Below, piece by piece: positions 27,840 through 36,755 of a stretch of 64,000 bases of DNA. The notes beneath the pieces were generated by a model that saw only the letters and a program-made list of their open reading frames with translations, ran no database searches and was not told where the DNA came from. Source of the DNA: JAJVID01 sp963743425. GTDB taxonomy: Bacteria; Acidobacteriota; Blastocatellia; RBC074. The stretch is from the NCBI GenBank assembly GCA_963743425.1, contig CAVUPU010000002.1, positions 930,001-994,000 of the forward strand. Reading direction: 5' to 3'. The position numbers and the translations under genes were made by a program. Within the stretch, counting starts at the first letter, position 1; each line of letters starts with the position of its first letter.

Positions 27840-28733
27840 ATGCGAATCAAAGCAATCCCCATTCTGTTCACTCTGTGCCTGTCCGCCGGCGTGGCGTTCG
27901 CGCAAGGGCAGGATTTTTCCAAAGTTCAGATGAAGGCGACGAAGGTTGCCGGCAATGTCTGGATGCTCGAAGGGTCGGGCGGAAACATCGGCGTTTCGGT
28001 AGGCCCCGACGGCCTCCTGATCGTTGACGATCAATACGCGCCGCTGGCCGACAAGATCAAGGCCGCCCTCAAAGAACTGGGGCAGGGCAAGCTCAAATTC
28101 GTCATCAACACGCACTGGCACGGCGATCACACCGGCGGCAATGCAATCTTCGGCGTTGATTCGACGATCATCGCTCACGCCAACGTCCGCAAAAGACTGG
28201 GAAGCGAAAACGTCAACCGCGCCGGGCAAAAAGTCCCCCCATCGCCGAAAGAGGCTCTGCCTTTGATCACGTTCGACGAATCGCTCTCGGTGCATTTCAA
28301 CGGCGAAGAGATCAAGGCGATCCACTATCCCAACGGCCACACCGACGGCGACGGCGTGATCTTCTTCATACAATCGAACGTCGTGCATATGGGCGACGAT
28401 TTCTTCGCTGGTAGATTCCCGTTTGTCGATCTGAACAGCGGCGGCAGCGTCGAAGGGCTGATCAGAAACATCGGCGCCGTGCTGGCCAAGCTTCCAGCCG
28501 GTGTGAAGATCATTCCCGGCCACGGCCCGATCTCGACGATTGACGATCTGAAGGCCTATCACCAGATGTTGGTCGAGACAGTTGACGTCGTCCGCAAACA
28601 GATGCAGGCGGGCAAATCACTTGATGAAATCAAAGCCGCCGGATTGCCGGCGAAATACGACGATTGGGGCAAAGGCTTCATCAACACTCCCACCTGGATC
28701 GAGATTATTTACAGGAGCTTCTCCAGGAATTAA
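27840..28733 (+). CDS. Exported metallo-beta-lactamase-fold hydrolase
   Basis: 297 residues with a signal peptide (FTLCLSAGVAFAQ). The zinc motif THWHGDHTGG (His92, His94, Asp96, His97), GHTDGD (His167), MGDDFF (Asp186) and PGHGP (His228) form the full ligand set for a dinuclear site. It resembles the periplasmic MBL-fold hydrolases common in Acidobacteriota, whose substrates are mostly unknown; antibiotic hydrolysis cannot be assumed. It has a strong AAGGAGA ribosome-binding site. Confidence 0.87.
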   Translation: MRIKAIPILFTLCLSAGVAFAQGQDFSKVQMKATKVAGNVWMLEGSGGNIGVSVGPDGLLIVDDQYAPLADKIKAALKELGQGKLKFVINTHWHGDHTGGNAIFGVDSTIIAHANVRKRLGSENVNRAGQKVPPSPKEALPLITFDESLSVHFNGEEIKAIHYPNGHTDGDGVIFFIQSNVVHMGDDFFAGRFPFVDLNSGGSVEGLIRNIGAVLAKLPAGVKIIPGHGPISTIDDLKAYHQMLVETVDVVRKQMQAGKSLDEIKAAGLPAKYDDWGKGFINTPTWIEIIYRSFSRN

Positions 28734-28822
28734 CACAAGGCCGATACTCGCGCTCGCAGTAAGCGGTTCAATCCGGTTCGGACAAAACCGCTCACTGTGA
28801 GCCTTCCCTGCCCCTGCAGGTA

Positions 28823-28858
28823 TAGCGATCCGACACTAGCGAAGACGTCGGATCGCCG
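28823..28858. repeat. Short hairpin downstream of the MBL-fold gene
   Basis: GCGATCCGAC and GTCGGATCGC form a perfect 10-bp stem with a 12-base loop, within a larger imperfect CTGCCCCTGCAGG...CTGCCCTGCGGGG frame. There is no T tract. Confidence 0.55.
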
Positions 28859-29088
28859 ATAACTGCCCTGCGGGGTTGGCTGAGAATCGCTGAATTAAAG
28901 ATCATTGCGTTTCCAAAATGTCGATCCGGTCAGAGCTATTTCGGCCCGCGCTTCCGCTCTCATATCGCTCTCATATATAGAAGCGAAAGTTGGGACGAAA
29001 ACCTCTAACGGCGGCAAAAGATTTTCTTCGCAGGAAATCGTTGGGCGGGCCGGAAGAGCAGGTAGTATACTTTGAAGCCAAATCGAAA

Positions 29089-29155
29089 CAGTACCGCACG
29101 CGTAAGCAAGCGGTTGCCCCTACACTCAACCGCTTGCTTACGCGCGCAGTACTGT
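29089..29155. repeat. Palindromic repeat family E (upstream of the ECF sigma gene)
   Basis: Arms of about 28 bp (29089-29117 and 29127-29155; core CGTAAGCAAGCGGTTG) are near-perfect complements with a 9-base loop. The unit ends 20 bases before the sigma factor start. The remaining 28859-29088 stretch has only a TCTCATATCGCTCTCATATA direct repeat. Confidence 0.85.
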
Positions 29156-29174
29156 ACCAATTCGGAGCAGTGTT

Positions 29175-29741
29175 ATGACTTCACCCTCAACCCCGGAAGT
29201 GACTCACTTGCTTCTAGCCTGGAGCAATGGAGATCGCGCCGCGCTCGACCAGTTGATGCCGATAGTCTATGCGGAGCTGCGCCGGCTCGCCTCTCGCTAT
29301 CTTGGCGCCGAGCGATCCGGTCACACGCTGCAACCCACAGCCCTCGTCAATGAGGCCTACCTGCGGTTGGTTGATCAGAGTTCGTTGCAATGGCAGAACC
29401 GCGCACATTTCATCGCGGTGGCGGCGCGAATGATGCGCCACATCCTGGTTGATTACGCCCGCGCTCGCCACAACGCCAAGCGAGGCGGCAGAGCGGTGAA
29501 GGTCACTCTGGATGAAGCGGCGGAGGTTTCGACTGAGCGAACAGCGGAGATGGTGGCGCTGGATGACGCGCTGACGGCGCTCTCCGAGTTCGACCAGAGG
29601 AAGAGCCAGATCGTCGAACTACGTTACTTCGGCGGATTGAGCGTCGAAGAGACGGCGGAGGCGCTCAAGGTCTCGCCGGGCACGGTGATGCGGGAATGGA
29701 CGCTGGCCAAGGCCTGGCTCCGGCGGGAGCTTAGCAAATGA
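29175..29741 (+). CDS. ECF-subfamily RNA polymerase sigma factor
   Basis: 188 residues. Region 2 contains YAELRRLASRYLGAERSGHTL and HFIAVAARMMRHILVDYARAR; region 4 contains IVELRYFGGLSVEETAEAL and the helix-turn-helix SPGTVMREWTLAKAWLRREL. This is the acidobacterial/planctomycete ECF type usually encoded next to a Ser/Thr kinase, as here, where ATGA overlaps the kinase start. No anti-sigma factor is present, so control is probably by phosphorylation. A GGAG lies upstream. Confidence 0.92.
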   Translation: MTSPSTPEVTHLLLAWSNGDRAALDQLMPIVYAELRRLASRYLGAERSGHTLQPTALVNEAYLRLVDQSSLQWQNRAHFIAVAARMMRHILVDYARARHNAKRGGRAVKVTLDEAAEVSTERTAEMVALDDALTALSEFDQRKSQIVELRYFGGLSVEETAEALKVSPGTVMREWTLAKAWLRRELSK

Positions 29742-32347
29742 CGCCTGAACGTTGGGAGCAAATCGAGAAGCTGTTTTATTCCGCTCTTGAACGCGAGCCG
29801 GACGAGTGGGCTGCATTCCTGGATGAAGCCTGCGCCGGTGATGAGGCGCTGCACTTTGACGTGGAGACGCTCCTTGCCGCGCACGAGCGGCCCGAAAGCG
29901 GCTTTGAAGCCATCAAAGCCGAAGTCGCGGCTGAACTCCTCGCCGAAGACAAAACCGGTGGAATGGTAGGGCAGACGCTGGGCCGTTACCATCTTCTTTC
30001 GCCTTTGGGATCGGGCGGGATGGGCGAGGTTTATCGCGCGCTGGATACCCGGCTCGACCGCGAAGTGGCCGTCAAAATCCTGCCGGCGCGCCTGGCCGAT
30101 AATCCTGAAGCGATGAGGCGGTTCGAACGCGAGGCCAAGGTGGTGGCCGCGCTCTCGCATCCCAACATCCTCTCCATCCATGATTTCGGAGACTTCGATA
30201 ATTTCGGAGATTCCGGAACCGGGCAGGGCGTGCGCTATGTGGTTATGGAGTTGCTCAAAGGCGAGACTCTGCGCAGCCGACTCGCGCGCGGCCCATTGCC
30301 CTGGCGCAAGGCTGTCGGAATCGGGATCGAGATCGCCGAAGGGCTGTCGGCGGCGCACGCAAAAGGCATCACTCACCGCGACCTGAAGCCGGAAAATATC
30401 TTTCTGACCTCGGATGGCAGGACGAAGATTCTCGATTTCGGCCTGGCGAGAATCAAAGCCGCGGTCTCGGACGAAAACATCACCTCGGCGTCAACCGCGC
30501 CTTTCGTGACTGAGCCGGGGTTTGTGATGGGTACGCCCGGCTACATGTCGCCGGAACAGACGCGTGGCGCCGAAGTCGAAGCGCCCAGCGACATCTTCTC
30601 CTTCGGGTCTGTCCTGTATGAGATGGTGACAGGTCGCCGGCCTTTTGCAGGCAAAACAGTGGCCGACACGATGGCGGCCATCTTGAGAGACGACCCGCCG
30701 GAAGTTGCGAAGTCAGGAACGAACATACCGCCAGAGCTGGAGCAAGTCATAACCCACTGCCTGGAGAAAAACCCTGCGGAGCGGTTTCAGTCAGCGCGGG
30801 ATCTGGCATTTGCCTTAAAGACCATCTCCGGCGGTTCGGGAGATTCAAGATTTGTCCCGACCCACCAGTCGACGCGGTTTCGGGCTGCGCTGATCGTGGC
30901 GGTGTTAGCAGTCTTACTATTCGGAGCATGGCTTTACCAGCGTCTCGATGGAATAAAGACTCAGAGTTCGGGACAGATTCAATCTATAGCGGTGATGCCT
31001 CTTGAAAACCTCTCGAACAAAACTGAGTACGAGTATTTCGCTGACGGGATGACCGGTGAGTTAATTGACACCCTCGGACAGATTGGGACGCTGAAAGTGA
31101 TCTCCGGCGCCTCGGTCATGCGCTACAAAGGGACGCGCAAGCCAACGGCGGAGATTGCGCGGGAATTAAATGTAGAAGCAATTATCGAGGGCTCGGTGTT
31201 GCTCTTTAATGAAAGTGTGCGGATCACGGCGCGATTGATACACGCTGCGACAGGCGATTCTCTCTGGGCCAATAGTTACGAGGACAACCTTCGCAATATC
31301 TCAACTCTGCAAAACCAATTGGCGCAGGCCATAACTCAAGTGACCGGGACCAGGCTGACCTCCCAGGAGCAAGACCGCCTGGCGCGCGCTTACACAGTCA
31401 ATCCCGAAGCCCATCAGCTATACCTCAGAGGCCGCTCCCACTTTGAGAAGCGGGCTGAAGAGGACATCAAGAAAGCCATTAATTACTTCAACCAGGCGAT
31501 GGTCAAGGACCCGAAATACGCGATGGCATACGTCGGCATGGCCAATGCTTACATTTTTGGAGATGGCACACTCATGCCGGAAGTATCTATGCGGATGGCG
31601 AGGTTGGCGGCGCTCCACGCGCTAAGTTTGGATAACAATCTCGCAGACGCTCATACATCCTTAGCCGTCGTGCATATGCTCAATGACTGGAAATGGCCAG
31701 CAGCCGAGAAAGAATTTAAGCAGGCGATTGAGTTCCAATCGAGCAATGCGACCGCCCACCACTGGTATGCCGAGTATTTGACGGCGATGGGAAGGCACGA
31801 GGAAGCCCAGGCTGAGATCAAACGCGCCCAGGAATTGGATCCTCTCTCGGTCATCATTCAACGAGATGTGGGGTGGCACTACTACTGTGCGGGCAACTAC
31901 GACCAGGCCATCATCCAGCTACGGAACATGGTCGCTTTGGATCCAAACTTTGACGAGACACGTGAGCTTCTCGGACTTGCCTATGCGAAAAAGGCTGTGT
32001 TTCCTGACGCAATTGCAGAGTTGCAAAAAGCTGTAGAACTCGACCCTGACAGCCATAACCGAGCATTGCTCGGTTATGCTTATGCCCTCTCAGGCCAGCG
32101 GGATTATGCACAGGAGGTTCTTGATTCGCTCAACCAATTAGCTAGAAAGACCAATGTATCGTCGCACTTGTTCGCTGTGATCTACAGTGGCTTGGGCGAC
32201 AAGGATCAGGCTTTCGCCTGGCTCGAAAAATCTTTTACAGAACGCTCTGCGTATTTGGTCTACCTTAATGTGATTCCAACCTTGGAAAATCTGCGCTCGG
32301 ATCCCCGGTTTCACGATTTGGTTCGCCGTGTCGGGCTGCCCGAATGA
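29738..32347 (+). CDS. Transmembrane Ser/Thr protein kinase with TolB/FlgO-like and TPR domains
   Basis: 869 residues. A short N-terminal region precedes the kinase domain (about 83-345) with GSGGMGEVY (91-99), Lys113, Glu132, HRDLKPEN (213-220) and DFG (233-235), a complete catalytic set. One membrane helix (about 380-400, AALIVAVLAVLLFGAWLY) is followed by an extracytoplasmic domain, SIAVMPLENLSNKTEYEYF...VEAIIEGSVL, of the type found in adenylate-cyclase/TolB-like sensors. At least four TPR repeats follow (e.g. EYLTAMGRHEEAQAEIKRA and DQAIIQLRNMVALDPN). It likely phosphorylates the overlapping ECF sigma factor or its regulators in response to an envelope signal. Confidence 0.93.
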   Translation: MTPERWEQIEKLFYSALEREPDEWAAFLDEACAGDEALHFDVETLLAAHERPESGFEAIKAEVAAELLAEDKTGGMVGQTLGRYHLLSPLGSGGMGEVYRALDTRLDREVAVKILPARLADNPEAMRRFEREAKVVAALSHPNILSIHDFGDFDNFGDSGTGQGVRYVVMELLKGETLRSRLARGPLPWRKAVGIGIEIAEGLSAAHAKGITHRDLKPENIFLTSDGRTKILDFGLARIKAAVSDENITSASTAPFVTEPGFVMGTPGYMSPEQTRGAEVEAPSDIFSFGSVLYEMVTGRRPFAGKTVADTMAAILRDDPPEVAKSGTNIPPELEQVITHCLEKNPAERFQSARDLAFALKTISGGSGDSRFVPTHQSTRFRAALIVAVLAVLLFGAWLYQRLDGIKTQSSGQIQSIAVMPLENLSNKTEYEYFADGMTGELIDTLGQIGTLKVISGASVMRYKGTRKPTAEIARELNVEAIIEGSVLLFNESVRITARLIHAATGDSLWANSYEDNLRNISTLQNQLAQAITQVTGTRLTSQEQDRLARAYTVNPEAHQLYLRGRSHFEKRAEEDIKKAINYFNQAMVKDPKYAMAYVGMANAYIFGDGTLMPEVSMRMARLAALHALSLDNNLADAHTSLAVVHMLNDWKWPAAEKEFKQAIEFQSSNATAHHWYAEYLTAMGRHEEAQAEIKRAQELDPLSVIIQRDVGWHYYCAGNYDQAIIQLRNMVALDPNFDETRELLGLAYAKKAVFPDAIAELQKAVELDPDSHNRALLGYAYALSGQRDYAQEVLDSLNQLARKTNVSSHLFAVIYSGLGDKDQAFAWLEKSFTERSAYLVYLNVIPTLENLRSDPRFHDLVRRVGLPE

Positions 32348-32425
32348 TCTCCTTCGCCCCCTGATTTTGACAATGTTGGAATTCTGAATCTGATTTTTCC
32401 ATAAGTCTGTTTAATAGGAGGTTAC

Positions 32426-32875
32426 ATGATCGAGTATTGGGCAGCTCTTGGCCTGGCCATCATTGACGAGGAGTTTCGCGAAGCGCTTGCCAAGGCTAAA
32501 AGAGATACTGGGAAACTAAGGAAACTCGCGAAAGATTACGGATTTCGCCTGAGCCGTTATGAACTGGGGGAGCTTCAGCGCGTCATCAATGGAAAAGATC
32601 CAAAGAATTCAAAGGTGAACGTCCTCGACATGATGTACCAAATTCACGATCTCATTTGGGTTCACGAGGATCCTTGCTGGCCAGCGATGACTCCCAATCA
32701 CAAGTATCGGCATCCTTATCTCGTTTATCCCAAACACGTGATTGATCATCCACGCGAGAAGGACTCGCTTACCCCAGGATATGTGGATCCGGTGACTGGA
32801 AAGCCTCTTAAGGCCGAGAAAAGGGATTCTAAGGCTGCGAAAGGGAAAGCCCCGTCTCATTCCATGCGGAAGTAA
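32426..32875 (+). CDS. Small protein with RiPP-leader-like N-terminus, function unknown
   Basis: 149 residues after a perfect AGGAGG. The first 52 residues (AIIDEEFREALAKAKRD..., then LRKLAKDYGFRLSRYELGEL) have the layout of nitrile-hydratase-type leader peptides and Franean1_4349-like precursors, in which a 'D-x-x-F-R-x-x-L' helix and a 'L-x-x-x-G-F-x-L-x-x-x-E-L' helix dock a modifying enzyme. The remainder is Pro/His/Tyr-rich (WVHEDPCWPAMTPNHKYRHP) with a Lys-rich end and has no family I recognise. No maturation enzyme lies nearby, so a RiPP role is only a guess; it could equally be a small regulatory partner of the kinase. Confidence 0.55.
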   Translation: MIEYWAALGLAIIDEEFREALAKAKRDTGKLRKLAKDYGFRLSRYELGELQRVINGKDPKNSKVNVLDMMYQIHDLIWVHEDPCWPAMTPNHKYRHPYLVYPKHVIDHPREKDSLTPGYVDPVTGKPLKAEKRDSKAAKGKAPSHSMRK

Positions 32876-33112
32876 GCATACAAGCCTGGCGTAGCCGCCT
32901 AATTCGAAGTTCCAAGCTGTTGTGTTGTACACACGGACTGACCTGGCAGTGGCGTGATTCGCGCCAATCTATTTTTGTGTTCAAGCGCTGGCGCTTGTTA
33001 ATATATTATTGCCTGCACAACCTTAGGATGCTTTGCTGAATCGGCGCCTGGGAAAAGGCGTTTTTGCATGATCAGCAGACAAATGCAGAATGCAGTCCTG
33101 CTTGCAGACACT

Positions 33113-34354
33113 ATGGCAAATAAACGACTGGGCATCGGCTTTATCGGCAGCGGTTTCATCACCCGCTTCCACATCAAATCCCTGATCGCCGTCCGCGACG
33201 CTGACGCGCGCGGCGTGTGGAGTCCCAACCGACAACGCGCCGAAGAGGCGGCGGCGCTGGCGCGCGAACTGCGCGTCGGCGATTGCCGGGCGTTCGACTC
33301 GATCGAAGAGATGGTCGCTTCGCCCGACATTGACGCGATCTGGCTGTGCGGCCCGAACCACAGACGCGTAGAGAATCTGGAATCCATCGTCAAGGCGCTG
33401 AAATCGGGCAAAGGCGCCCTGACCGGCATTGCGGTTGAAAAGCCGCTGGCTCGCAACGCCGCTGAGGCCAAACGCGTCATCGAGTTGATCGAAGAATCGG
33501 GGCTGCTGCACGGCTATCTTGAAGACCAGTTGTTCGAGCCGGCCATCGCGCGCGGGCGCGAGATTCTGTGGCGTCGCGCGGCGGCGTTGACCGGGCGGCC
33601 TTATCTGGCCCGCTGCGCCGAGGAGCACAGCGGCCCCCACATGCCCTGGTTCTGGCAGGGCGAACTGGGAGGCGGCGGAGTGCTCAACGATATGATGTGC
33701 CATTCGGTCGAAGTCGCGCGACTGCTGCTGACCGATCCCGCCAAGCCGCGCGACAGCGTCAAACCGGTGAAAGTCTCGGCGACCATCGCCAGCCTGAAAT
33801 GGTCGCGACCGGAATACGCCGAACTGCTGCGGCAGATGATGGGCGATGAAGTCGATTACCGGACGAAGCCTTCGGAAGACTTCGCGCGCGCCACCATCCA
33901 TTACGTCGACGACGCGGGCGCGCCGCTGATCGCCGAGGTCACGACATCGTGGAGCTTCGTCGGCGCCGGTCTGCGGTTGACCTCCGAGCTGCTCGGCCCC
34001 GAATACTCGCTCTCGATCAACTCGCTGGACACCAGCCTCAAGCTCTTCCTGAGCCGCCGCGTCCACGGCGCGTCCGGCGAAGACCTGGTCGAGAAACAGA
34101 ACGCCGAACAGGGGCTGATGCCCGTCGTCCCCAGCGAAACGACCGAGTACGGTTACGAGGCCGAGAACCGCTACTTCGTCAATTGTTTCCTGGATGGCAT
34201 ACAGCCGGAAGTGAGCTGCTACGACGGACTGGAAGTCACGCAGTTGTTGATGACGGCCTACAAGAGCGCCGAAGAGGAGCGCACTATCGCCTTCGATCCC
34301 AAAGCGATCGAGGATTTCATTCCGGCGGTCGCGCGCGGAACCTGGAAGCCTTGA
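33113..34354 (+). CDS. Gfo/Idh/MocA-family NAD(P)-dependent oxidoreductase
   Basis: 413 residues from the ATG at 33113. The Rossmann motif GIGFIGSGFITRFHI is at the start, VEKPLARNAAEAKRVIELI carries the conserved EKP, and GGGVLNDMMCHSVEVARLLL carries the conserved His. This family oxidises or epimerises sugars, inositol or related polyols in the cytoplasm. The open frame reaches upstream to 33068, but the first codons there precede the Rossmann fold without matching it. No sugar operon surrounds it; a dispersed repeat follows. Confidence 0.87.
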   Translation: MANKRLGIGFIGSGFITRFHIKSLIAVRDADARGVWSPNRQRAEEAAALARELRVGDCRAFDSIEEMVASPDIDAIWLCGPNHRRVENLESIVKALKSGKGALTGIAVEKPLARNAAEAKRVIELIEESGLLHGYLEDQLFEPAIARGREILWRRAAALTGRPYLARCAEEHSGPHMPWFWQGELGGGGVLNDMMCHSVEVARLLLTDPAKPRDSVKPVKVSATIASLKWSRPEYAELLRQMMGDEVDYRTKPSEDFARATIHYVDDAGAPLIAEVTTSWSFVGAGLRLTSELLGPEYSLSINSLDTSLKLFLSRRVHGASGEDLVEKQNAEQGLMPVVPSETTEYGYEAENRYFVNCFLDGIQPEVSCYDGLEVTQLLMTAYKSAEEERTIAFDPKAIEDFIPAVARGTWKP

Positions 34355-34380
34355 CCGCCAGGGAAGCGGCGCCGCAGAAG

Positions 34381-34526
34381 TTTTGCGGCAAATTTCATTT
34401 TCCATTTTCCATTTGATATTTTGCATTTGCAATTGCCCCGGAAATCGGCCAACGCCCGTTCGGTTTTGACGGGCCCACCCTCTGGCAATGACAAATGCAA
34501 AATATCAAATGGAAAATGGAAAATGA
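34381..34526. repeat. Palindromic repeat family A, copy 3 (between convergent genes)
   Basis: The left arm (about 34381-34436) begins with the conserved flank GTTTTGCGGCAAATTTC and TTTTCCATTTTCCATTTG; the right arm (34484-34526) is its complement and ends one base from the stop of the next, convergent gene. The loop contains a small CCCGTTCGG..GACGGGC stem. Confidence 0.82.
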
Positions 34527-35243
34527 TCAGCGCTGCCGATGCTCCAGATGCAATTGCGTAAAAGAGAGCAACATCAGATAGACGGCGATGAGGAGTAGCG
34601 TGAACAGCCCGGCGAAGGCGATCGTATGTAAATAAGCGAAAGGATTACGCAAGCCTTCCAACAGACCGTAGAACAGACTCGTCGGGCGGAATAACACGTC
34701 CCAGCTATTCCAACGCAGAAAGCGCCCGAAGTAGATGCCGAAGCCGTTCAGCGCCAGCGCGCCGATAGCGAACAACCAGCTGGCCGCGTTCCCCATTGTC
34801 CTGCGCACCAACATTTGCATCATAAACAGCGAAACCAGGCCGAGAAATAATCCCGTCCAGGCAAACGCGACCAGCGTGATCAGGTCGAACCAGAGCGGCA
34901 CGCCGCGGCTCGGTTTGAGATGGATGATGTCGGTGATGAGATAGGGCGCGTTGGGCAGAAACAACAGCCAGAGCAGCGAGAGTCCGATGATCGGAAGCCA
35001 GCGAAAGCGCGTGGGCCAGTAATTCAGGTTGTAAGCGGCAAAGGCTCCCAACGCCGGCAGCCAGGCGAGAAAGAGATTCCAAACCAACCAGCTACGCGCC
35101 GAGGCGCCGTAATGCCAGGCGCGCAGCGCAAGAAGTCCGAGACAGAGCGCGGTGGCAAAGCCGAGAGATGCGAGAACGGCGAGTTGTCGCCGGTAGCTTT
35201 GGTAATTGGCGAATGAAGATGAAAGTTTAAAGCGCGCAATCAT
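34527..35243 (-). CDS. DUF1361-family integral membrane protein
   Basis: 238 residues with six or seven predicted membrane helices. The segment LLWLLFLPNAPYLITDIIHL is the hallmark of DUF1361, and the following helices (TLVAFAWTGLFLGLVSLFMM, SWLFAIGALALNGFGIYFGR) fit the family. The function of DUF1361 is not established. A weak ribosome-binding site precedes the ATG. Confidence 0.8.
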   Translation of the reverse strand: MIARFKLSSSFANYQSYRRQLAVLASLGFATALCLGLLALRAWHYGASARSWLVWNLFLAWLPALGAFAAYNLNYWPTRFRWLPIIGLSLLWLLFLPNAPYLITDIIHLKPSRGVPLWFDLITLVAFAWTGLFLGLVSLFMMQMLVRRTMGNAASWLFAIGALALNGFGIYFGRFLRWNSWDVLFRPTSLFYGLLEGLRNPFAYLHTIAFAGLFTLLLIAVYLMLLSFTQLHLEHRQR

Positions 35244-35305
35244 AACAACCCTCGATTGTAAGCATGTGCGGCGTCGAGCTTAGCATACAGATGCGATGAC
35301 AGAGA

Positions 35306-35412
35306 AATGGGGAGTGGGGAATGGGGAGTGGGGAATGGGGAATGGGGAATGGGAAATGGGGAAAAGATGCTCTTCCCACTCCCTACTCCCCATTTCCCAC
35401 TCCCCATTCCCC
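35306..35412. repeat. Polypurine/polypyrimidine inverted repeat, family F copy 1
   Basis: The left side (35306-35364) is built of tandem 7- to 9-base units GGGGAAT and GGGGAGT; the right side (35371-35412) is the complementary CCCCATT/CCCACTC series. Both the direct tandem order and the overall inversion are clear. It ends one base before the stop codon of the next minus-strand gene. Confidence 0.85.
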
Positions 35413-35413
35413 T

Positions 35414-35845
35414 TCAAATCCCGTAGAGGCGCACTCTTGGTTCACGTCCATAACCCCATTGCCCTCTGGCGTAGAAGAACTCGACGCTGTCTATGGCCCG
35501 GTCGTCGCCGCGTAAATCAATGGCGCGCGTCTGGCCACCGGCAGGAATTCGCCGACGGATGTCGAGATCTTCGCTGCGGCCGTTGGCGTAATGAACGACC
35601 ACGCGATGGAACTCAATCGGCGCGCGGTTGACTCTGATTTGAATCCTCTGGAACCTGCCGCGCCCCCGTCCCACATAGATTCTGTCGCGATCCGCTCTTC
35701 CATCCACACTGGCCTGTCCCAGGAAAACCCAACGGCCAGGTATCTGTGGATCCCACTGGCTGGGCCTTTGAGCGATGGCGACGCCGCCGACACTCAAGAT
35801 CAACAGCAATCCCAACAACAATCGCATATGCTTAAATATGACCAT
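35414..35845 (-). CDS. Small secreted protein, DUF2541-like
   Basis: 143 residues with a signal peptide (MRLLLGLLLILSVGGVAIAQ, from residue 7). The mature part is a predicted all-beta domain: DGRADRDRIYVGRGRGRFQ, then VVVHYANGRSEDLDIRRRI and RAIDLRGDDRAIDSVEFFY. This matches the DUF2541 (YaaI-like) pattern in which GRDEGRF-, YGNG- and IDLKGGDR-like motifs recur. Function unknown. GGAGAATGAGGT precedes the ATG at 35845; a second ATG lies at 35827. Confidence 0.65.
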   Translation of the reverse strand: MVIFKHMRLLLGLLLILSVGGVAIAQRPSQWDPQIPGRWVFLGQASVDGRADRDRIYVGRGRGRFQRIQIRVNRAPIEFHRVVVHYANGRSEDLDIRRRIPAGGQTRAIDLRGDDRAIDSVEFFYARGQWGYGREPRVRLYGI

Positions 35846-35869
35846 ACCTCATTCTCCTGCGGAAAAGGG

Positions 35870-36079
35870 CATGGATTTCAGCCTTCAGGCCAATGAGGTT
35901 AAGTTAGGCATCGTGGGACAAGATGGCATCTTGTCCCACTTAACAAGTTTGCTATCTTAAAGTGGGACAAGATGCCATCTTGTCCCACTAACTTAACCTC
36001 ATTGGCCTTCAGGCTGCGATCGCTCCAACGGTCGGCCTTAATATGCCAGGTCTGGCAGCCTGAAGGCTGAAATCCATGC
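35870..36079. repeat. Nested palindrome with family D-like core
   Basis: Outer arms ATGGATTTCAGCCTTCAGGC (from 35871) and GCCTGAAGGCTGAAATCCAT (to 36079) enclose an inner inverted pair (AATGAGGTTAAGTTAG / CTAACTTAACCTCATT). That pair encloses two copies of the hairpin GTGGGACAAGATG.CATCTTGTCCCAC (about 35913-35938 and 35962-35988). The GTGGGACAA...TTGTCCCAC stem is shared with family D, with a different loop-proximal sequence. Confidence 0.82.
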
Positions 36080-36229
36080 GCTCTGTTTTGAAAGATCCAG
36101 GAGCGGAAGCGCCAAACGTTGACACCTACACTCCATGGCTCTTATCGGATTGAGGTTTTGGGAGCAGAGGCGACAATTGCTGGCGCCTCCACTCCCCGGC
36201 GTTTCGCTTCGCGTTCTTCTTCCCTGTCC

Positions 36230-36556
36230 TTAGAAATAGATGCCATACCGGAATCTCGGCCTACCGTAGTAGCCAGGCCGATATGGATAGTAAGGACGAT
36301 ACCGGCCATATCCCCTAGGTCTATACCGATCGTACACCCTAGGCCTATACCCATAAGGACGGTAGTAAGGACGGTAGTAAGGACGATAGACGCGACGATG
36401 TCTTCCCCAATAGCCATATCGACGCCACTGCGCCAAATCGCTGTATACGCCATTTTGCGCGTATACAGGCGGAGTAACCGTCGCCGCTATAGGAAGCGCG
36501 AAGACGCACATCAACGCTAGCGAAACTATTATCTTCTTAAATCGTCTGTAATTCAT
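36230..36556 (-). CDS. Secreted Tyr/Arg/Pro-rich repeat protein
   Basis: 108 residues with a signal peptide (residues 1-33, ...PIAATVTPPVYAQ) and a mature part of about 70 residues made largely of YRPYY, RPYGYRPR and GYGRYRPY units ending RFRYGIYF. It is strongly basic and low-complexity. A perfect AAGGAGGAAT ribosome-binding site supports real expression. I know of no function; adhesion, polyanion binding or surface matrix are possible. Confidence 0.65.
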   Translation of the reverse strand: MNYRRFKKIIVSLALMCVFALPIAATVTPPVYAQNGVYSDLAQWRRYGYWGRHRRVYRPYYRPYYRPYGYRPRVYDRYRPRGYGRYRPYYPYRPGYYGRPRFRYGIYF

Positions 36557-36755
36557 ATTCCTCCTTTCAGAGCCTTCAGACGACTCTTAGCATGAATGAA
36601 TTACAAGGCTGAACCTCGAGTCTTGCATTTTTCAATCGCACATCTCGTGCCAATCTCGCGACGTTTGGCGCTCTCAGGCGCGGCGGCGCCTGAACGGCGG
36701 CCAAGCTCGTTTAAGAAGTCGAAGCGATGTGTATATAGGATATGGTGGGCGCGCA

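Noticed and set aside
36557..36755. Possible gene or RNA in the gap between the YRP protein and the M15 peptidase
   Set aside because: No start with a ribosome-binding site, no stable stem and no recognisable protein motif; nothing can be supported.
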